This document shows, in pieces, positions 1-6,948 of a stretch of 38,841 nt of DNA. The DNA is from an uncultured Nonlabens sp. (GTDB taxonomy: Bacteria; Bacteroidota; Bacteroidia; Flavobacteriales; Flavobacteriaceae). Below the pieces are notes generated by a model. That model was not told the origin of the DNA, did no database searches, and saw nothing but the letters and a program-made list of their open reading frames with translations. Location of the stretch: the NCBI RefSeq assembly GCF_947495285.1, contig NZ_CANLXZ010000032.1, positions 1 through 38,841 of the forward strand, written 5' to 3'. The stretch's first letter is position 1. Every line of letters starts with the position of its first letter. A program made the translations under genes and the position numbers.

Positions 1-147
1 ATAACACAACTATTATAATCCTAGATATAAATGAATCGGTGAATTTCAATGTTGCGAAATCTTTGATTTTTTGCAACGGTCTTGTATATGAAAAGTAGCG
101 GATTTAAAAGCACTAACTTTTCGGAAAGTAAGATACTTAATTAAAAG

Positions 148-186
148 CAAAAACGGTTCAGATTTGCACCTAAACCGCTATTTTTT
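148..186 (+). terminator. Hairpin with T-run just outside the mercury cassette
   Basis: CGGTTCAG pairs, with one G-T pair, with CTAAACCG, and a T-rich run follows. On the plus strand this resembles an intrinsic terminator. The gene it would serve is not visible in the first 150 bases, so it could equally be a structural part of the element boundary. Confidence 0.35.
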
Positions 187-204
187 ATATACGTTGTTAC
201 CCAC
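186..204 (+). repeat. Left imperfect inverted end of the mercury cassette
   Basis: Reads TATATACGTTGTTACCCAC. The reverse complement of 1654-1671 reads TATATAACAGTTACCCAC, so the two form an imperfect inverted pair enclosing the three mercury-type genes. Just inside each end lie two copies of AGCGTTGG (233-240 and 312-319 on the left; 1557-1564 and 1591-1598 on the right). That these are the ends of a mobile unit is inferred. No integrase or transposase is in this part of the window. Confidence 0.45.
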
Positions 205-323
205 TGGCTTTATTGCGTTCAGCTTGGTTTTCAGCGTTGGTAAAGACATACTCTTTTGCAATTTTTGGCTTGCGTTTTGGCTGAAGCGAATTGCAAATGT
301 GTATGGCTTTTAGCGTTGGCTTT

Positions 324-530
324 TTAACAACAACTTTTATTTTCTTGAATTGGTGGACAAGCTACTGTTCCATAAGAACAATAAACACAACAATCTCCCT
401 CTTTTGGCTTTAAAACCTTTTTACAATTTTCGCATTCGTAGAAAAATTGACAAGCGTTTGTTGGCATATCTTCCACTTTTTTATGTCCGCAGTTTGGACA
501 AGTTATTTCAGATTTTAATATAGTTTCCAT
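324..530 (-). CDS. GDCCVxC-domain small cysteine-rich protein
   Basis: A 68-residue cysteine-rich protein. It has an N-terminal CPNCGH knuckle, a C-x2-C pair in the middle, the signature GDCCVYCSYG near residues 46-55, then ACPP and a terminal CC. The signature matches the family named 'GDCCVxC domain-containing (seleno)protein', which commonly sits beside MerT-like transporters in Bacteroidetes. All signature positions here are encoded by ordinary TGT codons, so this member is not a selenoprotein. The start ATG overlaps the stop of merTP (TAATG), which implies translational coupling as the last gene of the operon. A role in binding or handing over thiophilic metal is inferred from the cysteines and the context. 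Confidence 0.85.
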   Translation of the reverse strand: METILKSEITCPNCGHKKVEDMPTNACQFFYECENCKKVLKPKEGDCCVYCSYGTVACPPIQENKSCC

Positions 531-1129
531 TAATTTTCTTTTTTGTCGGTTACTTTATAACCTGTTGAATTAATTGCTTTCTCAATTTCAGTTTCGTTGG
601 TTTTGGTCTTGTCATATTCAATGATTGCGTTTCCATTGTCGTAAGACGCTTTTGAGTTAACAATTCCGTTGAGTTTGTTTACTTCGTGATTGACGTGTTC
701 TTCGCAACTCGCACAAGTCATTCCGCTGATTTTAAATTCCGTTGTTTTAATGTCCGATTTGTCAACTACGATTATCTGCTTTTCTGTATTTGGGTAAAAA
801 ATCCCTGAATAGTATGGGAAAGCCAACATCACAATTGCAAATACAGTTACAATTCCTAAAAATTTCTTTGATTGAATAAATTTTGGTTTTTCGTCCGTCT
901 CACAATCACAGTCTATTTCTTTTTGAGGTTTAAGTTTTTGATACCAAGCAAAGCCAAGTACTAAAATTGTCAGTCCGATTAAATAAGGTCTAAAAGGTTC
1001 AATCCAAGAAAATGTTGAAGCAATTCCGCTTGTTCCTGCGATAAGAGCCAAAACTGGTGTAATACAACATAATGAAGCTGTAATTGCGGTTAACAAACCT
1101 GCACCAATTAATTTGTTTTCACTTTTCAT
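530..1129 (-). CDS. merTP: Mercuric transport fusion protein MerTP
   Basis: A 199-residue inner-membrane protein combining a MerT-like transporter with a MerP-like metal-binding domain. Hydrophobic helices lie near residues 8-33, 47-63 and 90-110. The vicinal pair C21-C22 (LCCITP) sits in the first helix, as in MerT, and a second pair, C74/C76 (DCDC), sits in the cytoplasmic loop. Residues about 130-197 form a heavy-metal-associated domain with GMTCASC (C139, C142). Known MerT/MerP move Hg(II) to the cytoplasm for reduction, but no mercuric reductase (merA) is in the window. The cargo could therefore be Hg or another soft metal. The start overlaps the stop of the upstream ArsR gene, so the three genes form one operon. 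Confidence 0.88.
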   Translation of the reverse strand: MKSENKLIGAGLLTAITASLCCITPVLALIAGTSGIASTFSWIEPFRPYLIGLTILVLGFAWYQKLKPQKEIDCDCETDEKPKFIQSKKFLGIVTVFAIVMLAFPYYSGIFYPNTEKQIIVVDKSDIKTTEFKISGMTCASCEEHVNHEVNKLNGIVNSKASYDNGNAIIEYDKTKTNETEIEKAINSTGYKVTDKKEN

Positions 1130-1500
1130 ATCGTTTCCAAGATTTTGTTTTTATCGAGTATTTCAAAGAATGGATTTAACATTCTTTCATATTCAGCAGT
1201 TAGTGAGTAAAAAATTGTTTGAGCTTCTCTATCTGTTTTTAATAGATTTCGGTCTTTCATTTTTCTCAAATGTTGAGAAATAGCAGAAATGTTCATTCCG
1301 AGAATGTCGCTTAAATCACAAACACAAAGTCTTTTTTCCTCAAATAGTAGGTAAAGTATTTTCAGTCGAACGCTGTTTCCGACTAATGAAAGTCCGTTTG
1401 CCAAATAGTCGAAAGATTCGCTTAATTCCGAAACTGTTTCTTTGCAACGATTTATTTGTTCAATATCGGCTTGTTGTCTTATGCAAGAATTATTTTCCAT
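1126..1500 (-). CDS. ArsR/SmtB-family metal-responsive repressor
   Basis: A 124-residue winged-helix regulator. The pattern CVCDLS (C59, C61) lies at the start of the recognition-helix region, the place of the ELCVCDL metal site in ArsR-type proteins. It is followed by the helix-turn-helix (LGMNISAISQHLRKM) and the wing (about residues 88-105). Further cysteines (C6, C19) near the N-terminus could complete a thiolate site. Being first in the operon and overlapping merTP, it most likely represses its own operon and is released by a thiophilic metal. Bacteroidetes mercury loci often use an ArsR-type regulator instead of MerR. The effector cannot be read from sequence. Confidence 0.9.
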   Translation of the reverse strand: MENNSCIRQQADIEQINRCKETVSELSESFDYLANGLSLVGNSVRLKILYLLFEEKRLCVCDLSDILGMNISAISQHLRKMKDRNLLKTDREAQTIFYSLTAEYERMLNPFFEILDKNKILETI

Positions 1501-1504
1501 AAAA

Positions 1505-1535
1505 CAAAGATAATGTTATTTCTTATTTAAGCAAA
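1505..1535 (-). promoter_or_regulatory. Bacteroidetes-type promoter of the mercury operon
   Basis: On the minus strand the -7 box TATCTTTG (1505-1512) matches TAnnTTTG exactly. A -33 TTTG lies at 1532-1535, 19 bases upstream. Transcription would begin about at the start codon (1500), giving a nearly leaderless mRNA. Confidence 0.65.
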
Positions 1536-1545
1536 TACTTAAATA
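1524..1545. promoter_or_regulatory. Inverted-repeat operator for the ArsR-family repressor
   Basis: A perfect 8-base inverted repeat, TATTTAAG - 6 bases - CTTAAATA, covering the -33 box of the mercury operon promoter. Size, spacing and AT-rich arms fit ArsR/SmtB operators. Repressor bound here would block RNA polymerase directly. The repeat is seen; its use as operator is inferred from position. Confidence 0.7.
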
Positions 1546-1653
1546 CATAATTCTCAAGCGTTGGGAAATTTTAGCTCTTTTGGTTTTTTAAGCGTTGGAA
1601 TTGTGTGTCGGAAAAAACCGAAAGTGCTAAAATATGCGGTTGGCTTTCAGCTT

Positions 1654-1671
1654 GTGGGTAACTGTTATATA
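1654..1671 (-). repeat. Right imperfect inverted end of the mercury cassette
   Basis: Partner of 186-204 (see that entry). It lies beyond two AGCGTTGG octamers and about 110 bases upstream of the operator, so the whole operon with its promoter is enclosed. Confidence 0.45.
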
Positions 1672-1714
1672 TAAGCAATATACATAAAAACCATTAACTA
1701 ACTATACCATATGG

Positions 1715-1782
1715 GGTGTATATGAGAACTTTTTTGTCAAATTTTATGTATTGCGATTTTAGGTGTATATGAGAACTTTTTT
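1715..1782 (+). repeat. Pair of 21-base direct repeats
   Basis: The sequence beginning GGTGTATATGAGAAC and running into a T-tract occurs at 1715-1735 and again at 1762-1782, 47 bases apart. It lies in non-coding DNA between the cassette and the lptD terminator. It could be the trace of an insertion or a tandem regulatory site. Confidence 0.5.
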
Positions 1783-1828
1783 TAATTAAACGTTTAATAT
1801 CGGCTAGCGCTTTTATTATTTCTTGATG

Positions 1829-1858
1829 TAAAAAAGACCAACGCAACTGGTTGGTCTT
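1829..1858 (-). terminator. Intrinsic terminator of lptD
   Basis: AAGACCAAC at 1834-1842 pairs perfectly with GTTGGTCTT at 1850-1858. On the minus strand the stem is followed by a run of T's, about 120 bases past the lptD stop. It is the only good hairpin downstream of that gene. Confidence 0.75.
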
Positions 1859-1978
1859 ATAGGTGTGTGTGATGGTGTAATGAGTTGGTTAGGTGTTCTG
1901 CTTTCGCGTAAGCGGTATTTTACTATTGCATTTACTATGTACTTAGTCTGTAGGGTAGGAGCTGCTGTTTAATAGATG

Positions 1979-4693
1979 TTAAAATGTTGGGTCTGGCTGT
2001 TTGCGCTGGTCCCATTTAATATCGCTCAATGCACTCGCTTTAATACCTATAAAGAAGAACCAGCTGTTTCTGGGGCCTATAGGTGTCCAGTTAAAACTCA
2101 TGGTAAAACTTTCTAGATCTCGCTGAAAACGTAAGGTGGTGAAGGAGATGCCTTTATTTGCAAAATCATAACCGGTATTACCTCCTATGGACCATCGTGG
2201 GGATAGTTCTAGGTCACCGCTTACCATGAGGCTTTGCTGGTTGATCTCGTTTTGGCGTTGTGCGTTGTTATAGGTCATGGTGTAGGCAAAGTTAAGTGAC
2301 CAGGGTAAGTCAAATTTATAACGGTCTTTATTTATGTCTACGTCTTGTTTTATGGGCTCTTGTTTTTGTTCACTGCTGTGGTCTATGGACTCGCCGAAGA
2401 GGTCGTCATCGCGACCACCATTTTTAAGGGTGCGCTGGTTAGATTTTTCTTTATTACTGTTTGTGTCACTTTTTTTAAAGTCTTCACTGCTTAGTTTAAA
2501 GCTAGTACGTATTCCTGCTCTTGTGATTCTAAATAAACTACCGCCGTTATCTATGTTAAAGGTGTCGATACGGTTGTTATTGTTATCTAAGGCATAGGGA
2601 TCTAGGTTTGCATCAAAGTTAAGGTCTATGTTCTTAGTTATGGGTATGACACCACGCAGTGTAACCGGGCTCCAGTTAAGGGAATCTCCTGCGATGTTAT
2701 AGGAGGTGTTAAGGGATAGTGATTTGAGTACTTGTACTTTGCGTAGATCTGTTTTTGTGGAATCTTGATCGCGTACTTTGGCCTCTATGTTATTTTGTAT
2801 TCCTAGATTAACGCTACTAGAAAAATTACGTCCTGGTGCGCCGAATAAAGTCCCTTGAAAACGGCTGAAGAACTGCTCTTCTCTGGTAGGAGCGTCTAGA
2901 CCTTGCTCTGTTAACACGCGGTCGTAGTATTGCTCAAAACTAGGATTTGCGCTGTAGCTTAAATTAGGGCGTATGATGTGTCGTACGGCCTGTATTTTTG
3001 ATTCTGGATTTTTTGATTTCCAGTTACCATAAACGGTAGTACCTACACTTGCTCCATAACTGTAGGTGCGGTATGCGTCAAAACCGCTTATGGTGTCTGT
3101 CACGGTTTCAAAAACTCCGTTTTCATCTTCTACAAATTTCTGTCTGAAGGTTTCAAACACCCAGTTTTCTTGAAAATTTGCATTGGCACTGAAACTGAAG
3201 TATCCTGCTTTAAAGTTAGTCGCGACTGGTATGCTGTGTTGTAAACCAGATACTGCGTTGTTAAACATTTTTTCTGTGAGGAAGTCGTCTCCATTTGTAG
3301 TAATGCGATTTTCTCCTCTTAAATTATACTGTAAATTTATGTTTTGAATTATTCCTTTTTTTGCGCCTTCCTTAGGTGCAAAAGGATAGACTCTAGAGAT
3401 GCTACCTTGTAGGGTAGGTAGTGTAAGGTTTACGATGTCTGTGTTAGTATTTTGATTTTGAGTTACACTAGCGCTCAGGTTTACTTGAGGTTCTCCACTA
3501 AATGATTTTGAGTAGGATATGGAGCTGCTCAGGTTATTTACTAGTGTAGCGCTTTGATTAGTCTGGTTAAAGGATTCTCTATAAAACTCACTACTACCTA
3601 GGTTTACACTGGCGCTAAATGTGGAGTTAGGACTGGACTTGCTGTCTTGTGAGTGCTGCCAGTTAATGTTATATCGAGAGGTTTGTGAAAAGTCAGAAAA
3701 ACCACGCTCGCTTTGTAACTGGTTTTCATATAAAAATCGCAAGCTGCCGTTATATTTATACCTCACACGGTAATTGCTCTCTACTCGTGCACCGTAACTA
3801 CCGTTTGTAAAATAGTCTCCTAATACGTTAAGATCCATGTAGTCGTTAACGGCAAAATAATAACCACCGTTTTGTAAAAAATATCCCTGTGTGTTATTGT
3901 TACCGAATGATGGGATAACGACACCGCTCTTGCGCTCTGTAGTCATAGGGAAATAAGCAAATGGTAAACCTAGTGGCGTGGGCACGTCGGCAATGTACAT
4001 GTTTACCAGACCGGTAACGATCTTTTTACCTGGGACAAATTTTATTTTACGTGCTAGAAAATAATATTCTGGATTATCTGGATTCTTAGAAGTGGTAAAA
4101 CGTGCGTTTTTCATATAGAAAACAGAATCGTTTACTTTTTTAGTCACGTCTGCTACTACATCAAATTCTCCTTGTGTAGTGCTGGAATTATAGGTGAGCG
4201 CTTTTTTAGTGTCTTTGTTAAATACTATGGAGTCTGGCTTTACTACATTAGGTCCTTGTGTAAAGACAGGTTTTTGTGTGTAACCTAGAGAATCCTGCAC
4301 TATACCATAGGCTGTTACATTACCAGTATTATTATTTATAATTATAATACCAGCTTCTATGGTAATGTCACCGTACGTGATTTTTGCTTCATTGTATAAG
4401 GTGACGGTATTTGCTCTTCTATCGATGCGTTTATAGTCCTTTGCCGTAGATTCTATTATGTGTTCTATAAGGGCTTTGGGTTTTATTATAGTGTCGTTAA
4501 CGATGCTGTCGTTTACTTTTTTAAGGTCGTTATTTTTAACTCCTGTCTTTGTCGGCTTTTTTTCTTCTATTTTTTGAGTAGGTGGTGGTACTGGTATAGG
4601 TGTCCCAGTTTCTGGTAACTCTTGGGCTATAGCAGTAGTAACTCCTATTAAAAAGAGCGTTAAAAAAAATATATGCTTTAAATGTAAATGCAA
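1979..4693 (-). CDS. lptD: LPS-assembly outer-membrane protein LptD
   Basis: A Bacteroidetes-type LptD/OstA protein. It inserts lipopolysaccharide into the outer leaflet of the outer membrane. A signal peptide ending AIAQ precedes a proline/lysine-rich linker, a periplasmic OstA-like jellyroll region (about the first 200 mature residues, with ITYGDITIEAG-type strands), and a long aromatic-rich barrel ending in a short tail after an aromatic strand. The frame is open up to an ATG at 4816. That extension gives an unlikely N-terminus, contains a palindromic repeat, and lies upstream of a TAATTTTG box at 4744-4751. I therefore prefer the TTG at 4691-4693, which places the signal peptide at the start (about 904 residues). 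It diverges from an amidase gene, as in other flavobacteria. Confidence 0.88.
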   Translation of the reverse strand: MHLHLKHIFFLTLFLIGVTTAIAQELPETGTPIPVPPPTQKIEEKKPTKTGVKNNDLKKVNDSIVNDTIIKPKALIEHIIESTAKDYKRIDRRANTVTLYNEAKITYGDITIEAGIIIINNNTGNVTAYGIVQDSLGYTQKPVFTQGPNVVKPDSIVFNKDTKKALTYNSSTTQGEFDVVADVTKKVNDSVFYMKNARFTTSKNPDNPEYYFLARKIKFVPGKKIVTGLVNMYIADVPTPLGLPFAYFPMTTERKSGVVIPSFGNNNTQGYFLQNGGYYFAVNDYMDLNVLGDYFTNGSYGARVESNYRVRYKYNGSLRFLYENQLQSERGFSDFSQTSRYNINWQHSQDSKSSPNSTFSASVNLGSSEFYRESFNQTNQSATLVNNLSSSISYSKSFSGEPQVNLSASVTQNQNTNTDIVNLTLPTLQGSISRVYPFAPKEGAKKGIIQNINLQYNLRGENRITTNGDDFLTEKMFNNAVSGLQHSIPVATNFKAGYFSFSANANFQENWVFETFRQKFVEDENGVFETVTDTISGFDAYRTYSYGASVGTTVYGNWKSKNPESKIQAVRHIIRPNLSYSANPSFEQYYDRVLTEQGLDAPTREEQFFSRFQGTLFGAPGRNFSSSVNLGIQNNIEAKVRDQDSTKTDLRKVQVLKSLSLNTSYNIAGDSLNWSPVTLRGVIPITKNIDLNFDANLDPYALDNNNNRIDTFNIDNGGSLFRITRAGIRTSFKLSSEDFKKSDTNSNKEKSNQRTLKNGGRDDDLFGESIDHSSEQKQEPIKQDVDINKDRYKFDLPWSLNFAYTMTYNNAQRQNEINQQSLMVSGDLELSPRWSIGGNTGYDFANKGISFTTLRFQRDLESFTMSFNWTPIGPRNSWFFFIGIKASALSDIKWDQRKQPDPTF

Positions 4694-4743
4694 TCTAGGT
4701 TGTACTATTTTCGTTGTTAGAAATGGTCTGGTTTTTGAAATGT

Positions 4744-4751
4744 CAAAATTA
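4744..4751 (-). promoter_or_regulatory. lptD: Possible -7 box for lptD
   Basis: TAATTTTG on the minus strand matches TAnnTTTG. No clear -33 TTG is seen at the right distance. If used, transcription would start inside the longest lptD frame, supporting the later TTG start. Confidence 0.35.
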
Positions 4752-4782
4752 CATATAAAATTTAAGCGTTTTATGATAATTA

Positions 4783-4798
4783 CGCTTTCGCGAAAGCG
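4783..4798. repeat. 16-base palindrome copy 1 (CGCTTTCGCGAAAGCG)
   Basis: Exact copy in the divergent region between lptD and the amidase gene, ending 39 bases before the amidase start. It matches copies at 18328, 25001 and 34518. Confidence 0.9.
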
Positions 4799-4836
4799 AA
4801 TTAATAAAAAACACATTCACCACTCATAAGTTTACT

Positions 4837-5916
4837 ATGAAAACGAAGTTATATCTTATTATTGCCTTAATCATTATTCCAGTGTTATCGATTGCAAATA
4901 TACCGATCGATTCTACAAAAACTAATCTTAAAAAGGTTTTTACAGTTGTGCTGGATGCTGGCCATGGTGGCAAGGACCCTGGTAAACATGTAGGCCACAT
5001 AAAAGAGTCTGACATAGCGCTTAAAGTGGTGAAAATACTGGGTAAAAAACTCGAGTCACATCAAGATATTAAAGTGGTGTACACACGTAGAACTGATAAA
5101 TTTCTAGAATTACATCAACGAGCCGACATAGCAAATAATGCAAAAGCAGACCTTTTTGTGTCGGTACACTGTAATGCGGCCGCCGCTACTCAGGCCAAAG
5201 GTAATGAAACATGGGTGCTGGGAATTCATAGAAATGCAGATAATCTAGAGGTGGTACAAAGAGAGAATTCTGTTATTTTACTAGAAGAAGATTATAAAGA
5301 AAAGTATGTAGGTTTTGATCTAAATGATGCTTCTAGCTTTGCTACTAATCTTATGACGCAAGAAGAATACCTAGATAATAGTATAGAAATGGGTGCAAAT
5401 GTTCAAAAACGATTTACCGAGGATTTAAAGCGCAAGAACAGAGGTGTGAAGCAAGCAGGGTTTGCTGTGTTGAGACTTTCTTATATGCCTAGCGTCCTTA
5501 TAGAGACTGGTTTTCTCACTAATAGAGAGGAGCGTAATTTTTTAAAAAGCAGCGCTGGACAGAAAAAAGTAGCATCATCTATTTATAATGCGGTCCTGGA
5601 TTATCAAAAAACAAGAGATATTAATCTTTTTGAGGTAGGGCAGGTTAATACATCTGCGGTTATAGAGCCTGCCGCTAGTAATGTTATTTACAAAGTGCAA
5701 ATAAGTGCGAGTAGTAAGAGACTGGATGCAAAGTCTTACAACTTTAATAAGCTGCCAGATATCTCTAGAGAAAAGGATGGTGGTATATATCGATACTTTA
5801 CAGGAAATTTTTCTAGCCTAAAAAAGGTGTCAGTTTTACACAAAAAAGCCGTCGCAAAGGGTTATAAATCAGCATTTATCGTGTTTTATAAGAATGGAAA
5901 ACGGTATAGGTTGTGA
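4837..5916 (+). CDS. N-acetylmuramoyl-L-alanine amidase with C-terminal SPOR domain
   Basis: A zinc amidase (Amidase_3 family) that cleaves the peptide from MurNAc in peptidoglycan, acting in the periplasm. The signal peptide is about residues 1-20. The catalytic domain (about 34-250) shows DAGHGGKDPG (zinc ligand H43), E57, SVHCNAA (H111) and LIETGFLTN (catalytic E223). The loop between H111 and the last motif is long, as in AmiC-type enzymes. Residues about 280-359 resemble an SPOR domain, known to bind glycan strands stripped of peptides at the septum. That suggests a role in daughter-cell separation. The gene is 72 bases upstream of the MCE protein and diverges from lptD. Confidence 0.92.
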   Translation: MKTKLYLIIALIIIPVLSIANIPIDSTKTNLKKVFTVVLDAGHGGKDPGKHVGHIKESDIALKVVKILGKKLESHQDIKVVYTRRTDKFLELHQRADIANNAKADLFVSVHCNAAAATQAKGNETWVLGIHRNADNLEVVQRENSVILLEEDYKEKYVGFDLNDASSFATNLMTQEEYLDNSIEMGANVQKRFTEDLKRKNRGVKQAGFAVLRLSYMPSVLIETGFLTNREERNFLKSSAGQKKVASSIYNAVLDYQKTRDINLFEVGQVNTSAVIEPAASNVIYKVQISASSKRLDAKSYNFNKLPDISREKDGGIYRYFTGNFSSLKKVSVLHKKAVAKGYKSAFIVFYKNGKRYRL

Positions 5917-5988
5917 TAATTCATAAAAAAATGTTAGTCTATTTAAAATAAGCTTGCCGTATCTTTACCTTCGTAGAAAAGTATATAA

Positions 5989-6942
5989 ATGAAATTTTCA
6001 AAGGAAATTAAAGTTGGAATGCTTGCTGTGGGAGCCATAGGACTCTTTATTTTTGGTTATCAATATTTAAAAGGGCGCAATCTTTTGAGTGATGATCGTT
6101 CCTTTTATGCGGTATATGATAATGTAGAGGGTCTCACGTCGTCTGCACCTGTTACTATTAATGGTTTGCGTGTGGGTAATATCGATAATATTGATTTTTT
6201 AGACAGTTCTGGTAGGTTGCTGGTAAAGTTTCATGTAAATGAATCTTTTAAATTTTCTTCAGAAAGTATAGCCTCTGTTTATAGTACTAGTATTATCGGT
6301 GGTAAAGCGCTAGCCATCGTACCTAATTATGAAAGTAAAGCAAGAGCTGCCCAGCCTGGAGATACTCTTAAATCTAATACAGACGACGGTTTACAGGGTA
6401 AAGTAATGGAGGAGTTTTTACCATTAAAGGATAAGATAGAAAGCATGATTGTAAATGCAGACTCTGTACTTACTGCCGTAAATCAAACATTAAATCCAGA
6501 AACTAGACAGGCTATTACTAATAGTCTGGAAGAAGTGAATAAAACCCTTATAGAAATAAGAGGACTTTCTGCAAATGCAAGCTCTTTACTTGCAGATAAT
6601 AAGGCAGAACTGAATAGTACGATTAAGAATCTAGATGTGACTACTAGAAATTTTGCAGCGATATCTGATACACTGGCACAAGTAGAAATAGCTGGTACGG
6701 TAAAAGAATTAGAAAATGCTATTTCTAAATTTAATGTAGTTCTGGATGATGTTGCATCAGGAAAAGGAAGTCTCGGTAAATTAATGACCGATGATAAACT
6801 TTATAATAATCTAGAGAGAACCACTAGACAGGCAGAAATGTTGATGCAGGATATTAAATTGAATCCTAAGCGTTATGTACACTTTTCTGTATTTGGAAAA
6901 AACCCTGGAGAATATGAAAAGCCAGAACAAAGAGAACAATAG
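5989..6942 (+). CDS. MCE-family (MlaD-like) lipid-transport protein
   Basis: A 317-residue protein with an N-terminal membrane anchor (about residues 7-26) and one MCE domain (about 38-118, including NVEGLTSSAPVTINGLRVG). A long helical region with coiled-coil character follows (about 145-260), then a short tail. MCE proteins form periplasmic hexamers that pass phospholipids between membranes, usually with an MlaE permease and MlaF ATPase. Neither of those partner genes lies in this window. The stop is six bases before the next gene, so it is probably co-transcribed with the Fe-S protein, a linkage common in flavobacteria. Confidence 0.9.
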   Translation: MKFSKEIKVGMLAVGAIGLFIFGYQYLKGRNLLSDDRSFYAVYDNVEGLTSSAPVTINGLRVGNIDNIDFLDSSGRLLVKFHVNESFKFSSESIASVYSTSIIGGKALAIVPNYESKARAAQPGDTLKSNTDDGLQGKVMEEFLPLKDKIESMIVNADSVLTAVNQTLNPETRQAITNSLEEVNKTLIEIRGLSANASSLLADNKAELNSTIKNLDVTTRNFAAISDTLAQVEIAGTVKELENAISKFNVVLDDVASGKGSLGKLMTDDKLYNNLERTTRQAEMLMQDIKLNPKRYVHFSVFGKNPGEYEKPEQREQ

Positions 6943-6948
6943 TTAATC

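Larger units (their letters stand above)
1..323. other. Non-coding left flank, GTTGG/TTGC-rich
   Basis: No credible gene is seen. The stretch holds a short GTTGC/GCAAC hairpin near 50-86, the hairpin at 148-186, the inverted end at 186-204, and a larger inverted repeat pairing 255-263 (TTTGCAATT) with 289-297 (AATTGCAAA). Two AGCGTTGG octamers lie at 233-240 and 312-319. The structure looks like a recombination boundary rather than a decayed gene, but this is inference. Confidence 0.4.

Noticed and set aside
1899..1918. Another full copy of the 16-base palindrome
   Set aside because: It reads GCTTTCGCGTAAGC, with one arm base changed, so it is counted only as a degenerate copy.
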